Shown here in pieces: positions 16,473-26,789 of a DNA stretch of 64,000 nt. This stretch comes from CAYQXJ01 sp964421565 (GTDB lineage Bacteria > Planctomycetota > Brocadiia > SM23-32): positions 124,001-188,000 of the forward strand of contig CAYQXJ010000003.1 in assembly GCA_964421565.1 (NCBI GenBank). The letters are read 5' to 3'. Numbering within the stretch: the first letter of the stretch is position 1; every line of letters starts with the position of its first letter. A program made the translations under genes and the position numbers. The notes under the pieces were generated by a model that was not told the DNA's origin, made no database searches, and saw only the letters and a program-made list of their open reading frames with translations.

Positions 16473-19400
16473 TCAAATGTTGCGTTCGAGCGATGTGGCC
16501 AGCGCGTAGAAGTAACCCTCACTGCAGAAGCTGACGGTCCTGAGTGCAGCGCGGTCGGCCTTCAGGGCACAGACGAGGCGCCCCGCGTCGAGCGACGCCC
16601 CTTCGGCCCTCAGCTCTCCCATGGTATGGGCGGCAGGGCCGAGCACCTTCAGCGCGGCCTCTTTCGCGACCCACAGGTGCATCATGGCCACGGATTCGTC
16701 GCCGTCCAACGACTGCTGCAACAGGCGGACCTCCTGCTGTGTGCAGAAACGCTCGCGCAGGCGAGCTATGTCCGGGGCGGCTCTCTCCACGTCGATGCCC
16801 ACCGCTCGCAATGCACATGCGCAGGCCACCGCCCTCTCGGCGCTGTGGGCGATGGAAACGAAGGGCGCTTCGCCCTCCGCGGGCACCACGGGCTCGGGCG
16901 CGCCGTCGGCCCCCCGCAGGACGGCGACATCCCGCACGGGGAAGCGGTAATCGGCGAGCGAACGGATCGCCTCCTTCGCGGCGATACGGCCGGCCAGCCA
17001 CTCCGATCGCCGCTTCGGGTGGTCCATCTGTGCCAGTTCGGCCGCTTCCTCCCCGCTCAGCCAGTGTCCCACGGCCTCGTCGACCGCCTCGCCCTCCGCG
17101 CGCCAGGCGGGCAGCACCTGCACCTCAGCGAGGGTGAGCCTGCCGTTCAGGCCGAGGACGCCGGCAAGCTCAGCCCGCTGCGGATGGTCGCGCAGCTCTC
17201 GGAAGATGGGATCATCGAGGGGTTCGAAACCGTCGTCGTATCCTCTCGTGCTGATCGCCCCCCGGATCCGCTCGCGCACCCGGCCGTCGGTGCCGATGCC
17301 CTCGATGTAGTTGGTCAGCCGGCGCCCGTCCCGGCCAGTCATCCTGGTGCGGCACTGCCTAGTCACCGTGTCCTCCTCGCCCGAGAAGAACTCGATGCTC
17401 CGCACGCCCTCCACATAGTGCGCGTCGCACCCATCATATACCAGATCCGGCAGCGTGGCCACGTACAGCAGGCCGTCCAGCCGCACCAGGTCGCCGCAGA
17501 CGGGTTGGCGCATCTCGTCGCACGGCCCGGGGACAGCGGCGACGCCGTTCGCACCGTCGCGCCGCGTCGAAGAGATGCTGTCTATATTGCGGAACAGTTC
17601 CCGCCGGCCGGACGCGGCGTCCGTTTCCCAGAGCCGTTGCACGGGCATCTCCGCCTCGCCCAGGGCATGTTTGATGCTGGGAAGCAGCGGCGGGGGCGGC
17701 GCTCCGCGCCTGCCAAACACGACGCTGCAGGTGGCGTGAACTACCTGCTCCGGCGCCTCTGCGCTGAGAGGCTTATAGAAGGTGTAGAGCTCCGCCTCGA
17801 CCATATCATCGCGTCCCTCTGCCCGCAGCGCGCGCGTCATAACCTTGCGCGGCTCGCCCCGGGGGAAGCGCACGGGGCGCAGGAAGCGCACCTCGCGCAC
17901 TTCCCGCACTTCGAGCGCCGCATCGGCGAGGGCCGACGCCGTCTGGGCCATCATCTCTACCAGGACCACCCCCGGCAGCACGGGCTCGGCCATCACAATG
18001 TGCTCCGCCGCGCACCGGTCGCGCGCGGGGTCGAACAGGCGGCTGCCGTGAGCCGCGCCGCGTACGTCCACGCTCAGCGAGTCGAGCATGGAATGTCCGG
18101 GACCAGCGCCCGCCAGCATAACGCCGAAAGACTCCATGCCGCGGAAGGCGGTGGTCACGGCGTGATCGCCCTGAAGCTCCGCCAGGAAGTAGTCCGTGCC
18201 GTCGGCCTCGGCGACGAACGCCCCGCCCGAGGCACGCACGCGCTCGATCGTCTCGCCCAGCCTCGTCATCCCCACTTTAAGCCATGGACCGTAGAGCAGG
18301 TTCAACCACCGTCCGGGACGCCGCCCCCTGGCGGCGGCGACCAGAAGCGAGGCAATCACGTGGCCGGTAGAGTACGGCGCCATACCCATATATCCCCAGC
18401 GGCCGACGACGCTGGAGACGTTGGCGAAGACGGGAAGGTCGCGCCCCTCCAGGGCGGCCAGCAGGTTTGCGGTGCCGAGGGCCTTCGGCCGCAGGCCGGC
18501 CAGGAACTGCTCCGGCTCAAGGTCCTCCACCGACTTCTCCACCAGGGCACCGGCTCCGTTGATCACCAGGTCCAGCCGCCCGTATTGCTCGTAGATATCG
18601 CGGATGAGCTGGCGGGTGAGTTCGCCGTCGGCCACGTCGCAGCGGCGGTAAGTCACCTCGGCGGCCTGTCCGCGAAGCGCGGCCAGGTTGCGCCGTCGTT
18701 CGTCCGCCCACACGCGCGACCACGCCTCGCGGTTCATGCGAACCGGCACGGTGGATTTGCCCTCCGCCTGCCATTCTTCCAGAACGCTCTGTCGGGCTGC
18801 CTCGAAGGTAATGGGCGGATCGGCTGTCGGCTCCGACTCGTCCACGGCGCTGCGGCCCACGATGACGAACCGCGCGCCCGTGTGCCCGGCAAGGGCCGCG
18901 CACATGCGGGCCGTGATGCCGCGCGCCCCGCCGACAGCGAGCACCACTGCCTCCGGTCCGAGGGGTGGCGCCGAGCGCAGGCGCGAGTCAGCGACGTGCC
19001 AGCGTATCTCGCAGCGTTCGCCGCCCGGGTAACCGATCTCCGGGTGGCCGGCCGGCGCGCTCAACTCGTCGGCGACTATCTCCGCGACCCGGCTGAGTTC
19101 CGCGTCCGGTTCCAGGTCGACGTAGAGCATGTCGAAGAGGTCGGGATGATCCGCGAAGAGGCAACGCGTGAGGGCAAGCGTGATGCCCGCCGGCGACGAT
19201 CCCTGCGGGGCTTCCCCCGCGCCGAGGTCGCCCCCCAGCGGGCTGACTACGAGCCAACGGCAGCGGCGCTCGCGCCCCTGCATCGCCTTGACCATTCGCT
19301 GCACCACGCCCAGCGAGGCGGCGGCATGGGACTCTACCTCGGCCCACCAGGCCGCGACGTTCACCGGGGCGGCCACGGAGTCGAGCGGCCAGCATGTCAG

Positions 19401-22400
19401 GTCCACGACGACGTCGGCCTCCACGGCAAGTGGCGCGGCATCTTCGGCGAGGTCCAGCCGGCTGACCGACGCACCGAGCGCCTGAAGCCGATCAGAGACC
19501 ACCTGCGTGCGGGCATCGCCCCGCTGCAGCAGCATCACGCGCTGCCCCTGCAGCATGCTGCCCGCCGCCTTCTGCAGCGGCGCCGGCCGCAGCTCGCAGA
19601 CGAGCCGGTGGCAGTCGGTATTCCATTCGGCGCTGTCGGACTGCTGCGCCGCTTCCCGCTCCCTCGGCGTCGCTTCGCCGCCGGTCAGCTCTGCGAAGAC
19701 GCCGATGACGCCGCGCACGGTGCTCAGATCATGCCGGGCGGCCACGTCGCCCCGGCCGCGCAGCCGCACGCCGTAGCGCTGCTCCAGTTCGTCCAGAATC
19801 TCCGTCCGCTTGATGGAATCGAGCCCGAGCTCCGCTTCCAGGTCGAGGTCCGGGTCGATCACCTCGGTCGGATAGCCCGTGCGGCGGGAGAAGACCTCGA
19901 CGATCTCATCGCGCAGGTTGTCGTCCTCCGGTCTTGGGGCCGGCGCACCGGCGTAGTGCTCGAAGTCGAGTCGCACCATGCTGTGCAACATGGCCCTCAG
20001 GAATCCCTCGCGCTCGGAGAGGTAGCGCTCGACCGTTTCCGGCTCGGCCCCTTCGAGCGCCTGGCCGAACGTGTCGGCAGGCGCGGAGGCGGGGCTCGGC
20101 TCTGCCGGGGGCGACGGCAGCCTGGCTTCGGTGCGGCGTTCGGAGCGCACCAGCGGGCGCTGCCAGCCGGGCAAAACGGCGGGCAGGTCCACCTGTAGCC
20201 CTCGCGCGTGGCAATAACCGAGCGTGTGGAGCAACTGCAGGGGCGGCGCGACGGCCCGCAGGTTAGTGGGGAAGGTCCAGTGCTCCAGTTCCGCCAGCGT
20301 GCTGTCGGCAAAGGAGCTGAGCACGGAGCCGGGGCCGACCTCCAGGAACAGCCGCGCGCCGCGCTTATAGAGATCACGGATGTTCGACTCGAACTCCACC
20401 GGGCTGACCAGGTGTTCGGCGAGGGCGTCGCGGACCGTCTCGGCGAAGCGATCATCATGCGAAGGATAGGCCGTGCCGCTGAGGTTGCATTCGACCGCTA
20501 TGCGGGGCGGTCGCAGCGGCAGGTGCTCGAGCGCCCGGCGGAAGGGAGTCACGCACGGCGCCATCATGGCCGTGTGGAACGCGCTGGATACGGGCAGCGG
20601 GCTGCAGCGAAACCCCTGCCGCTCGAACGCTGCAAGCGCCGCCCGCACGGCATCCGGTTCACCGCTGATCACGCTCTGCGCCGGGCAGTTCTTATTCGCC
20701 AGCACCACCAGCCCGTCCACTTCGTCCAGCACGGGCTGCACGGCCTGAGCCGGGGCCCCGACCGCCGCCATCGCGCCCGAGCCGAAGCATGCCTTCTGGG
20801 CTTGCGCCCCTCGCTGGCAGATCGTGGCGGAGGCCCACTTCAGGTCAAATACCCCGCCCGCGTGCAGGGCGCCGTACTCCCCCACGCTGTGGCCGGCCGC
20901 CATGTCGGGGTGCACCCCCGCCCGACGCAGAAATGCGCCTATGGCAGCCCACATCGCCAGCAGGGCCGGGTGATTGTAATCAGTCCTTACCAGCATCTCT
21001 GCCAGTTGTTCGCGGCGTTCTTCGCCAACCCCGTCCGCTGCCAGCAAGGTCTCCAGCATGCCGTGCCCGGTCCAGCAGCGCGCCGTATCCTCCACGCCTT
21101 CGAACGTGGGGGCCAGGAAGGGGAACGCCGATGGCAGGCCGCGGGCCATCCCGACATACTGCGTGCCCTGACCGGGATACAGGAAGGCGACCGCCCCTCG
21201 CTCCAGCGGGCGGCAGCCGTAGTAGAGCCCCGATGCCTGCGTGAACTCGCCGCGTTCGTCTTCCGCAAGCGCGCGCGCGGCCATGCGCAACTTCTGCCGC
21301 AAGTCCTCGCCGTCGGCGGCGACGATTGCGAGGGAATGCTGACCCTCGCCACAGCGCTCGTACGCCTGCTGCGCTCCGTGTTCGAACGACTGCAGGCTGC
21401 CGTCGGCCTCCGATTCGAATGCCGCCACGGCCCGCCGCAAGCCGTCCCGGTCCTGTTCCCTGAACAGGAACAACCGGGCGGGCAGCGCCTGCGCAGGCTT
21501 CGCCGTCGCGTCTACGTTGGGCGGCTGCTCGAGCACCACGTGGAAGTTGACCCCACCGAAACCGAAGGCGTTGACCGCCCCCCGGCGCGGGCGCCCGTCG
21601 CTCTGCCATTCGCGCGGTTCGGTGTTCAGGCGGAAGGGCGAAGAGCCCCAGTCGTAGTCGCTGCGGGGACGCTCGCAGTTCATGGTGGGCGGCAGCACAC
21701 GATGGTGCAGGGCCATGGCGACCTTGATGAGCCCGGCGACGCCGGCGGCGGTCTTCATGTGGCCGACCATTGACTTCACGGAGCCGAGCGCGATGGAGCC
21801 CGGATCCTCAACGTGCGGACCGAACACTTCCGTCAGGGACGCCAGCTCGGTCGGGTCGCCTGTCTGCGTGGCGGTGCCATGCGCTTCCACCAGGTCGATA
21901 TCGGCGGGGCTGAACGTCGCGTCGAGGTAGGCCCGCCGCATGGCGGCCACCTGGCCGGGCACATGCGGGGCGGTAACGCTCCTGGCCGAGCCGTCGCTGG
22001 AGCTGCCGATGGCCCGGATGATGGCGTAGATGCGGTCACCGTCGCGCAGGGCGTCGGCATAGCGTTTCAAGGCCACCATGCCCATGCCCTCGGCCATCAC
22101 GAACCCGTCGGCGCGGTCGTCGAAGGGGAAGGAGCCGGTATCGGAAAGCACGCCGAGGCTGGAGAACATGACGTAGGAGGTCGGGTCCATGCGGGCCTCG
22201 ATACCGCCGGCGAGCACGAGGTCAAACTCCCCGCTGCGCAGGCCGCGCACGGCAGCGTTGACGGCCGCCAGGGACGAGGCGCAGGCGCCGTCGAGTGTGT
22301 AGCTGACCCCCCCGAGGTTGAACTGGTTGCATATGCGGCCGGCGAACACGCTGCCCAGCGTTCCCGCGCAGGAGTCCTCCGTTATTTCCGGTTTATCCTC

Positions 22401-24920
22401 GGCGATGGCTCGGGCGGCCTGCTCAGCCAGGGCGTCCCTCGCCTCCGGGGGCAACTGCTGAAAGGCGGGCGTCCGACGCAGCCGTTCCACGAAGTCGTGG
22501 CGGTATATTAGCACGCCGTATTCCACGCTTAACTCGCCGCCCATGCTGTTGCCGAGGATGACGCCGGTGCGTTCCCTGGAGAAGCTCCTTTCCAGCAGGC
22601 CCGCGTCCGCAAGCGCCTGCCTGGCGACCTCGAGCGCGGCGAACTGGCCCCGGTCGATGGAATCGGCCGCCACGGGCGGGATGTGGAACTTCATCGGATC
22701 CTTCTGGAAGCCCTTGATGAAGGCCCCGAGCTTCGACATGCTCTTGTCCGCAGACCGGTGCGCCGGATCGTAGAAGATGTCCACGTCCCACCGCTCACGC
22801 GGCACCTCACCGATGGCGCTGACGCGGTTGATGATGTTCTGCCAGAACTCCTCGGGGCTTGCGGCCCCGGGGAACAGACACCCCATGCCGACGATGGCCA
22901 CCGCGTCTTGCAGGGCGTCTCCGCTCTCGGCAGGATGCTGCAGCCGGCCGGCCAGCTTCGCCGCGCCCGCCGTGACCGCTTCGTGCAGTTCGGCGACGGT
23001 CGAGACGCCCGGCAGGCAACTTACTGCGGCGCCACACATGCACGCGGGCGGCGGCTTACCGATCGCCCCGGACAGCGCCTTCTGCAGGTGCTTCAGGCCT
23101 GTCTGCTCCATCTGCCTTCTGGCCTGCGGCGTCGCCCCGTGCGCCACCAGCGCCTCCGCCTCGGCATCGACCAGGGCGTCCACCGCCTCTCCGTAGGCCC
23201 ACCGGGCGGGCAGGTGCAGGCTGCGGCCGGTTACGACGGTGCGCTCCGCCATCTGCAGCATATGGCGGCACGCCTCGGCCACGGCGCCGCACTCGACGGC
23301 CTCGTCCGTCAGCATGTAGGCGGTCCCGAGCTGCAAGCCGCACGCCACTCCCTTCTGCGCGAGAGGGGCGCAGATAACGCCCGCCATGAGCGCCGAGCGG
23401 CTGGTGCCGATGCCTCCAGCCAGCAGCACTCGCTGCGCGGCGAGCCGGTCCGACCCGGCATCGAGCAACTCCAGCGTTGCCGACTCCCACAGCACCAGCG
23501 AGCCCAGCTTGCCCACGTGCCCGCCGGCCTCGTGCCCTTCGAGGATGACGCCGCGGATCCCGGCCTCGAGCGCCTGCCGCAGGTGGGTAGGAGTCGGCGT
23601 GTGCCAGTAGCAGTCGATGCCCCGGTCCTGGAACTGCAGAACTCGCCCCGGTGTGCCGCCCGCCACCGTAACGCAGCTCGGCCTTTCGGCCAGCACGGTC
23701 CGTTCGACGTCGCCCTGTTGCTCACCGAAGGCGATCAGGCCGACCCCAAAGGGGTGGTCGCCAAGCTCGCTCCGCGCCGCCTGAATCCGCTCGCGCGCCA
23801 GCTCGCCCTCCGTGCCGGCCATGGCCACGAAGGGCATCCCGCCGGCTTGCGCCACCGCTGCGGGAAGGCCGGCCCCCGCCGTCACAACGGCCATAGGGCC
23901 CTGCACGACGGGCAATTCGACACCGTGGTGTTCGGCAAGGGCCGAGCCAGCGCCAAAGGGCCAGTGCCGCCGCAGGCGCGTGATCGCCGCCCCGAGCGCC
24001 TCCCGGTAACTCTCGACCACTTCCGGCGCGGAAAGTCCTTCGTCCGCGAACCGTTGCGCGAACAGGACGCCCTGCCCGACGGGCAAAAACTCGCCTGCGA
24101 ACCCCGGCTCGGCGACAGGCAGCAGGTGCTCTGCAAAGGCCACTCTGCGGGCGGACTCGCTCGGCGAATGCAGGTAGGCATGCCGCTCGCGGCCCCGCAG
24201 CTCTTGCATGAGGCCGGGCTCGCCCACGCTCAGTGCACGGAAGGCGCGCTCGACCAGGTCACCCACGATCTGCGGGTCGGCGGGCGAGGCCGACGCCAGC
24301 CGCTCGCGCAGACCCTCGTCGCAGGGTGATTCGGGCGTGAGCAGCAACTGAGAGCCCAACACAATGCCCGCGCACCCGGCGGCATAGAGCGCAGCAGCGC
24401 CGAGGGGCCCCACGTCTGCGCGCAGGATGACAGGGATGGTGAGCTCGTCGAGCAGTTCCTGGGCGAGTATAAGGGCCGTGCGAGACGATACGAACCCGCC
24501 CGCCTCGGAGCCCGCGCCCACCACGAAATCCGCGCCGACGCAGAGCGCCGCCCGGGCGGCCAGTCGGCCGTCCGCCTCAACCCCCACCAGCAACCCGACG
24601 CTCCGCAAGTCCTTCGCCGTCACCGCCGCCTGGCGTTCGTCGTCGGCAAGATCGCACAGCACCACACGGCTGCCCGGCGGCTGGGCGTCACGCAGCATTG
24701 CCAGCGTGTGTCGTTCATGGATGCTGGCCGCACACGTCAGCCCGGCGAGGTTGCTGCGCGCGGCTCGCCGGATGAGGCCCTTCCTGTAGGCGGAGCTGCC
24801 GTATCGCAGATCGAGCCACGGTTCCGCAACGCCTCCGCAGGCTGCAAGCAGCCTGAGATTCTCGAGGCCCGGTGGCTGGGCAACCCAGAACGTGAAGCCG
24901 CTTTTTTCATCGTTATGCAT
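16473..24920 (-). CDS. Iterative type I polyketide/fatty-acid synthase, NMO-NMO-KS-AT-ACP-KR-DH-PPT
   Basis: A 2815-residue synthase. Two nitronate-monooxygenase-like flavin barrels start it: one degenerate (1 to about 290), one better kept (about 320-640, VVQGPMAVVTAGAG and EGHEAGGHVG). KS spans about 670-1110 (DGACASS with Cys near 881, EAHGTATQTGDP, KSMVGHMKTAAG). AT spans about 1190-1510 (LYPGQGTQYVGM, GHSVGEYGAL with Ser near 1345). One ACP has LGLDSIKRTE, Ser near 1701. KR spans about 1985-2230 (VGGARGITARM; YSTGH instead of YxxxN). Double-hotdog DH is at about 2260-2540 (EHIVMAEPVLPG). A Sfp-type transferase closes it (about 2590-2815; GIDVE, WVAKEAALK). The KS-AT-ACP-KR-DH-PPT order is that of enediyne-type iterative synthases. 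The barrels recall the PfaD enoyl reductase of PUFA synthases. The product is probably a partly reduced polyene or hydroxy-acyl chain; a capsule or glycolipid acyl chain is equally possible. Confidence 0.92.
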   Translation of the reverse strand: MHNDEKSGFTFWVAQPPGLENLRLLAACGGVAEPWLDLRYGSSAYRKGLIRRAARSNLAGLTCAASIHERHTLAMLRDAQPPGSRVVLCDLADDERQAAVTAKDLRSVGLLVGVEADGRLAARAALCVGADFVVGAGSEAGGFVSSRTALILAQELLDELTIPVILRADVGPLGAAALYAAGCAGIVLGSQLLLTPESPCDEGLRERLASASPADPQIVGDLVERAFRALSVGEPGLMQELRGRERHAYLHSPSESARRVAFAEHLLPVAEPGFAGEFLPVGQGVLFAQRFADEGLSAPEVVESYREALGAAITRLRRHWPFGAGSALAEHHGVELPVVQGPMAVVTAGAGLPAAVAQAGGMPFVAMAGTEGELARERIQAARSELGDHPFGVGLIAFGEQQGDVERTVLAERPSCVTVAGGTPGRVLQFQDRGIDCYWHTPTPTHLRQALEAGIRGVILEGHEAGGHVGKLGSLVLWESATLELLDAGSDRLAAQRVLLAGGIGTSRSALMAGVICAPLAQKGVACGLQLGTAYMLTDEAVECGAVAEACRHMLQMAERTVVTGRSLHLPARWAYGEAVDALVDAEAEALVAHGATPQARRQMEQTGLKHLQKALSGAIGKPPPACMCGAAVSCLPGVSTVAELHEAVTAGAAKLAGRLQHPAESGDALQDAVAIVGMGCLFPGAASPEEFWQNIINRVSAIGEVPRERWDVDIFYDPAHRSADKSMSKLGAFIKGFQKDPMKFHIPPVAADSIDRGQFAALEVARQALADAGLLERSFSRERTGVILGNSMGGELSVEYGVLIYRHDFVERLRRTPAFQQLPPEARDALAEQAARAIAEDKPEITEDSCAGTLGSVFAGRICNQFNLGGVSYTLDGACASSLAAVNAAVRGLRSGEFDLVLAGGIEARMDPTSYVMFSSLGVLSDTGSFPFDDRADGFVMAEGMGMVALKRYADALRDGDRIYAIIRAIGSSSDGSARSVTAPHVPGQVAAMRRAYLDATFSPADIDLVEAHGTATQTGDPTELASLTEVFGPHVEDPGSIALGSVKSMVGHMKTAAGVAGLIKVAMALHHRVLPPTMNCERPRSDYDWGSSPFRLNTEPREWQSDGRPRRGAVNAFGFGGVNFHVVLEQPPNVDATAKPAQALPARLFLFREQDRDGLRRAVAAFESEADGSLQSFEHGAQQAYERCGEGQHSLAIVAADGEDLRQKLRMAARALAEDERGEFTQASGLYYGCRPLERGAVAFLYPGQGTQYVGMARGLPSAFPFLAPTFEGVEDTARCWTGHGMLETLLAADGVGEERREQLAEMLVRTDYNHPALLAMWAAIGAFLRRAGVHPDMAAGHSVGEYGALHAGGVFDLKWASATICQRGAQAQKACFGSGAMAAVGAPAQAVQPVLDEVDGLVVLANKNCPAQSVISGEPDAVRAALAAFERQGFRCSPLPVSSAFHTAMMAPCVTPFRRALEHLPLRPPRIAVECNLSGTAYPSHDDRFAETVRDALAEHLVSPVEFESNIRDLYKRGARLFLEVGPGSVLSSFADSTLAELEHWTFPTNLRAVAPPLQLLHTLGYCHARGLQVDLPAVLPGWQRPLVRSERRTEARLPSPPAEPSPASAPADTFGQALEGAEPETVERYLSEREGFLRAMLHSMVRLDFEHYAGAPAPRPEDDNLRDEIVEVFSRRTGYPTEVIDPDLDLEAELGLDSIKRTEILDELEQRYGVRLRGRGDVAARHDLSTVRGVIGVFAELTGGEATPREREAAQQSDSAEWNTDCHRLVCELRPAPLQKAAGSMLQGQRVMLLQRGDARTQVVSDRLQALGASVSRLDLAEDAAPLAVEADVVVDLTCWPLDSVAAPVNVAAWWAEVESHAAASLGVVQRMVKAMQGRERRCRWLVVSPLGGDLGAGEAPQGSSPAGITLALTRCLFADHPDLFDMLYVDLEPDAELSRVAEIVADELSAPAGHPEIGYPGGERCEIRWHVADSRLRSAPPLGPEAVVLAVGGARGITARMCAALAGHTGARFVIVGRSAVDESEPTADPPITFEAARQSVLEEWQAEGKSTVPVRMNREAWSRVWADERRRNLAALRGQAAEVTYRRCDVADGELTRQLIRDIYEQYGRLDLVINGAGALVEKSVEDLEPEQFLAGLRPKALGTANLLAALEGRDLPVFANVSSVVGRWGYMGMAPYSTGHVIASLLVAAARGRRPGRWLNLLYGPWLKVGMTRLGETIERVRASGGAFVAEADGTDYFLAELQGDHAVTTAFRGMESFGVMLAGAGPGHSMLDSLSVDVRGAAHGSRLFDPARDRCAAEHIVMAEPVLPGVVLVEMMAQTASALADAALEVREVREVRFLRPVRFPRGEPRKVMTRALRAEGRDDMVEAELYTFYKPLSAEAPEQVVHATCSVVFGRRGAPPPPLLPSIKHALGEAEMPVQRLWETDAASGRRELFRNIDSISSTRRDGANGVAAVPGPCDEMRQPVCGDLVRLDGLLYVATLPDLVYDGCDAHYVEGVRSIEFFSGEEDTVTRQCRTRMTGRDGRRLTNYIEGIGTDGRVRERIRGAISTRGYDDGFEPLDDPIFRELRDHPQRAELAGVLGLNGRLTLAEVQVLPAWRAEGEAVDEAVGHWLSGEEAAELAQMDHPKRRSEWLAGRIAAKEAIRSLADYRFPVRDVAVLRGADGAPEPVVPAEGEAPFVSIAHSAERAVACACALRAVGIDVERAAPDIARLRERFCTQQEVRLLQQSLDGDESVAMMHLWVAKEAALKVLGPAAHTMGELRAEGASLDAGRLVCALKADRAALRTVSFCSEGYFYALATSLERNI

Positions 24921-24962
24921 GGGCCCGTCGATGCTTGTCAGTAAGTGGCAGGGCTCAGACGT

Positions 24963-26618
24963 TCACAGGTAGCCGAGGTCCGCGAGCCTGTCGCGCACGA
25001 GGCGCTCCTCGTCCTCATCCGGCAGCAACTCATCCCTCTGCACGCGCGCGCCGGCGAGGGCTGCGGCGCTGCGCCGGGCCGGGTGGCACTCGACCCATTC
25101 GGTCTCGTAGAGTGCCTGCAGAACCCGGCCCTCCATGTAGCCCGGCACGGGCAGGCCCAGCGCGTGGAGCGCCGTGGGCGCCACGTCCAGGATGTCGGCA
25201 TCCGCGCGCGCGCCCGCGCGTATGCCCGGTCCGGCGGCCATCAGCACACCCTCCATACGATGGTTGCCGCACTTCTCGTAATCGCCGAATAGAGGCCCGC
25301 TCAGTTCCGGCACCGTTGCCAGCTCGCCGTTGCTCAGGGCGAACAACAGGTCCGGCGCCTCGTGCAGGTATGGCCCGGCGTGCACCTGCTGCGGTCGCAC
25401 GGCGACGGTCAGGGCGGGCTCACCGGTCAGGGGATCCCGCAGCCCTTGCAGCGCCTCGAGCAGTAGCGCGAGCACTCTCTCTGTCTCTTCCTCGGTGCGC
25501 ACGCTGCCGTTCGCCCAGCGGTCGGCACGGTTGACATGTATGCCGCAGTCGGAGCTTGAGATGGCAAAGGCGCTCGTGCCCTCCCAGTCCAGGCAGCGCT
25601 CCAGCATGCGCTGTGTACGCTCTCGCACGCCCATGCGCAGGGGGCTGTGCGGGGCGATCCGCCGTAGCGCCGCGCGCGCAATACCCAGCAGCCGCAGCGC
25701 GCCGAGAGCCGTCTTGATGCTCGCGATCCCGCGCAGCAGGAGCCGAGCCCCTCGCAGCCGGCCCTGTCGCAGCTTCAAAAAGCCCTGCTCGGCGAGGAAT
25801 CTGTTCACCCGGAACCCGCCCCGCACCGGTCCGAAGCCGTGGTCCGAGACCACAAGGTAAGTCGTGTCCTGCCCGAAGTGCTTACGCAACATGCCGACGA
25901 GGCCGTCCAATGCCCGGAAGAAACGGCGCAACGCCTGGTCAGAGGTCGCGTCCTGCGCCCCGGCAGCGCCCGAACACTGCGGCCAGAACTGGTGCTGCAC
26001 GTGGTCCAGCTCGCTCACCACGCACATGAACAGGTCCGGTTCGAACCGCTTCAGCAGGTAACCCATCGTCTCGCAGGCGTTGTCCACCATGGCCGCCTTC
26101 TCGCCCAGGTAGAGGTCCCAGGCATCTCGCTTGTCGCCGCCGCGTATCCTCGCCAGGCCGCGCTGGTCCAGTTCCGCAAACAGCGCAGGCGGGTGCGAAG
26201 CCGTCTCGTCGTAACGGCTGGTCAGAAGGCCCGTCACCATGAAACCGTTGACGGGCCAGGCGGGATACGTGACCGGCACGCGGTAGACGCCGACCCGGCG
26301 GCCGGCATCGCCGGCGATGTCCCAGATGCGGGGCACAGTGCAGTCGCTGGAGCGCGCCAGGCGCGAGCTTCGTCCGCCCCGGGTCCACTTCACGAAGTCG
26401 TACACGCCGTGCTGACCGGGATTCACCCCGGTCACCATGGAGGTCCACGCCGGCCCGGTCACGGGCGGCATGGTGGACATCAGTTCACCCCATGCCCCTC
26501 GCTGGCGCAGGGAGCGCAGATGCGGCATCTCTCCGCCATCCATCCACCGGTTCAGCACGGGCAAAGTGGCCCCATCCAGTCCGATGATGCACACCTTGCT
26601 GGCTTGGGCCGTGGCCAC
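24963..26618 (-). CDS. Type I phosphodiesterase / nucleotide pyrophosphatase-like protein
   Basis: A 551-residue member of the alkaline phosphatase superfamily. The first metal ligand is in GLDGATLPVL (residues 13-22). The nucleophile Thr is in PPVTGPAWTSMVTG, followed by NPGQHGVYDF. Two more ligand motifs are SELDHVQHQFWP and VVSDHGFGPVRGGFRVN (near 257), and the last His lies in HRMEGVLMAAGPG. All ligands appear present. Such proteins cleave phosphodiesters or transfer phospho-groups such as phosphoethanolamine, though no membrane anchor is visible here. It is the first gene of the operon with the large synthase (42 bp spacing) and starts with GTG at 26618. A role in processing a phospholipid-linked product is inference. 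Confidence 0.85.
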   Translation of the reverse strand: MATAQASKVCIIGLDGATLPVLNRWMDGGEMPHLRSLRQRGAWGELMSTMPPVTGPAWTSMVTGVNPGQHGVYDFVKWTRGGRSSRLARSSDCTVPRIWDIAGDAGRRVGVYRVPVTYPAWPVNGFMVTGLLTSRYDETASHPPALFAELDQRGLARIRGGDKRDAWDLYLGEKAAMVDNACETMGYLLKRFEPDLFMCVVSELDHVQHQFWPQCSGAAGAQDATSDQALRRFFRALDGLVGMLRKHFGQDTTYLVVSDHGFGPVRGGFRVNRFLAEQGFLKLRQGRLRGARLLLRGIASIKTALGALRLLGIARAALRRIAPHSPLRMGVRERTQRMLERCLDWEGTSAFAISSSDCGIHVNRADRWANGSVRTEEETERVLALLLEALQGLRDPLTGEPALTVAVRPQQVHAGPYLHEAPDLLFALSNGELATVPELSGPLFGDYEKCGNHRMEGVLMAAGPGIRAGARADADILDVAPTALHALGLPVPGYMEGRVLQALYETEWVECHPARRSAAALAGARVQRDELLPDEDEERLVRDRLADLGYL

Positions 26619-26670
26619 GCGCGAGCTGGGCTCCGGGGATCATGCGATTGGTTAGTCAGGGCCGTCGCCG

Positions 26671-26699
26671 ATTGTAGCCCGGCCCGCCCTGCGGTTCAA
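26671..26699 (-). promoter_or_regulatory. Promoter of the synthase operon
   Basis: On the minus strand TTGAAC (26699-26694), exactly 17 nt, then TACAAT (26676-26671). This is a very good sigma70-type match and lies about 53 bp before the GTG of the phosphodiesterase gene. It is back-to-back with the plus-strand promoter of the GT2 gene. Confidence 0.68.
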
Positions 26700-26723
26700 C
26701 TGTACGGCCCGCAGCGGCGGCCT

Positions 26724-26752
26724 TTGACGCCCGGCCTGCGGCAGGGTAGATT
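26724..26752 (+). promoter_or_regulatory. Promoter of the GT2 gene
   Basis: TTGACG at 26724-26729, 17 nt, TAGATT at 26747-26752, 37 bp before the start codon. Its -35 box is only 24 bp from that of the divergent promoter of the synthase operon, so one regulator could control both. Confidence 0.6.
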
Positions 26753-26789
26753 GCGGTGCATTCCGCGTCGGAGGACCATCACCGAATCC

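Noticed and set aside
16077..20198. Very long open frame (about 1370 codons) antisense to the large synthase
   Set aside because: It is His/Arg/Gln/Pro-rich, has no recognisable domain and lies opposite a gene with many verified motifs. Long antisense frames are expected in GC-rich codon-biased DNA.
16473..24920. Assigning the synthase as a true enediyne synthase
   Set aside because: The domain order fits, but none of the enediyne accessory genes is near, and similar orders occur in lipid and capsule synthases.
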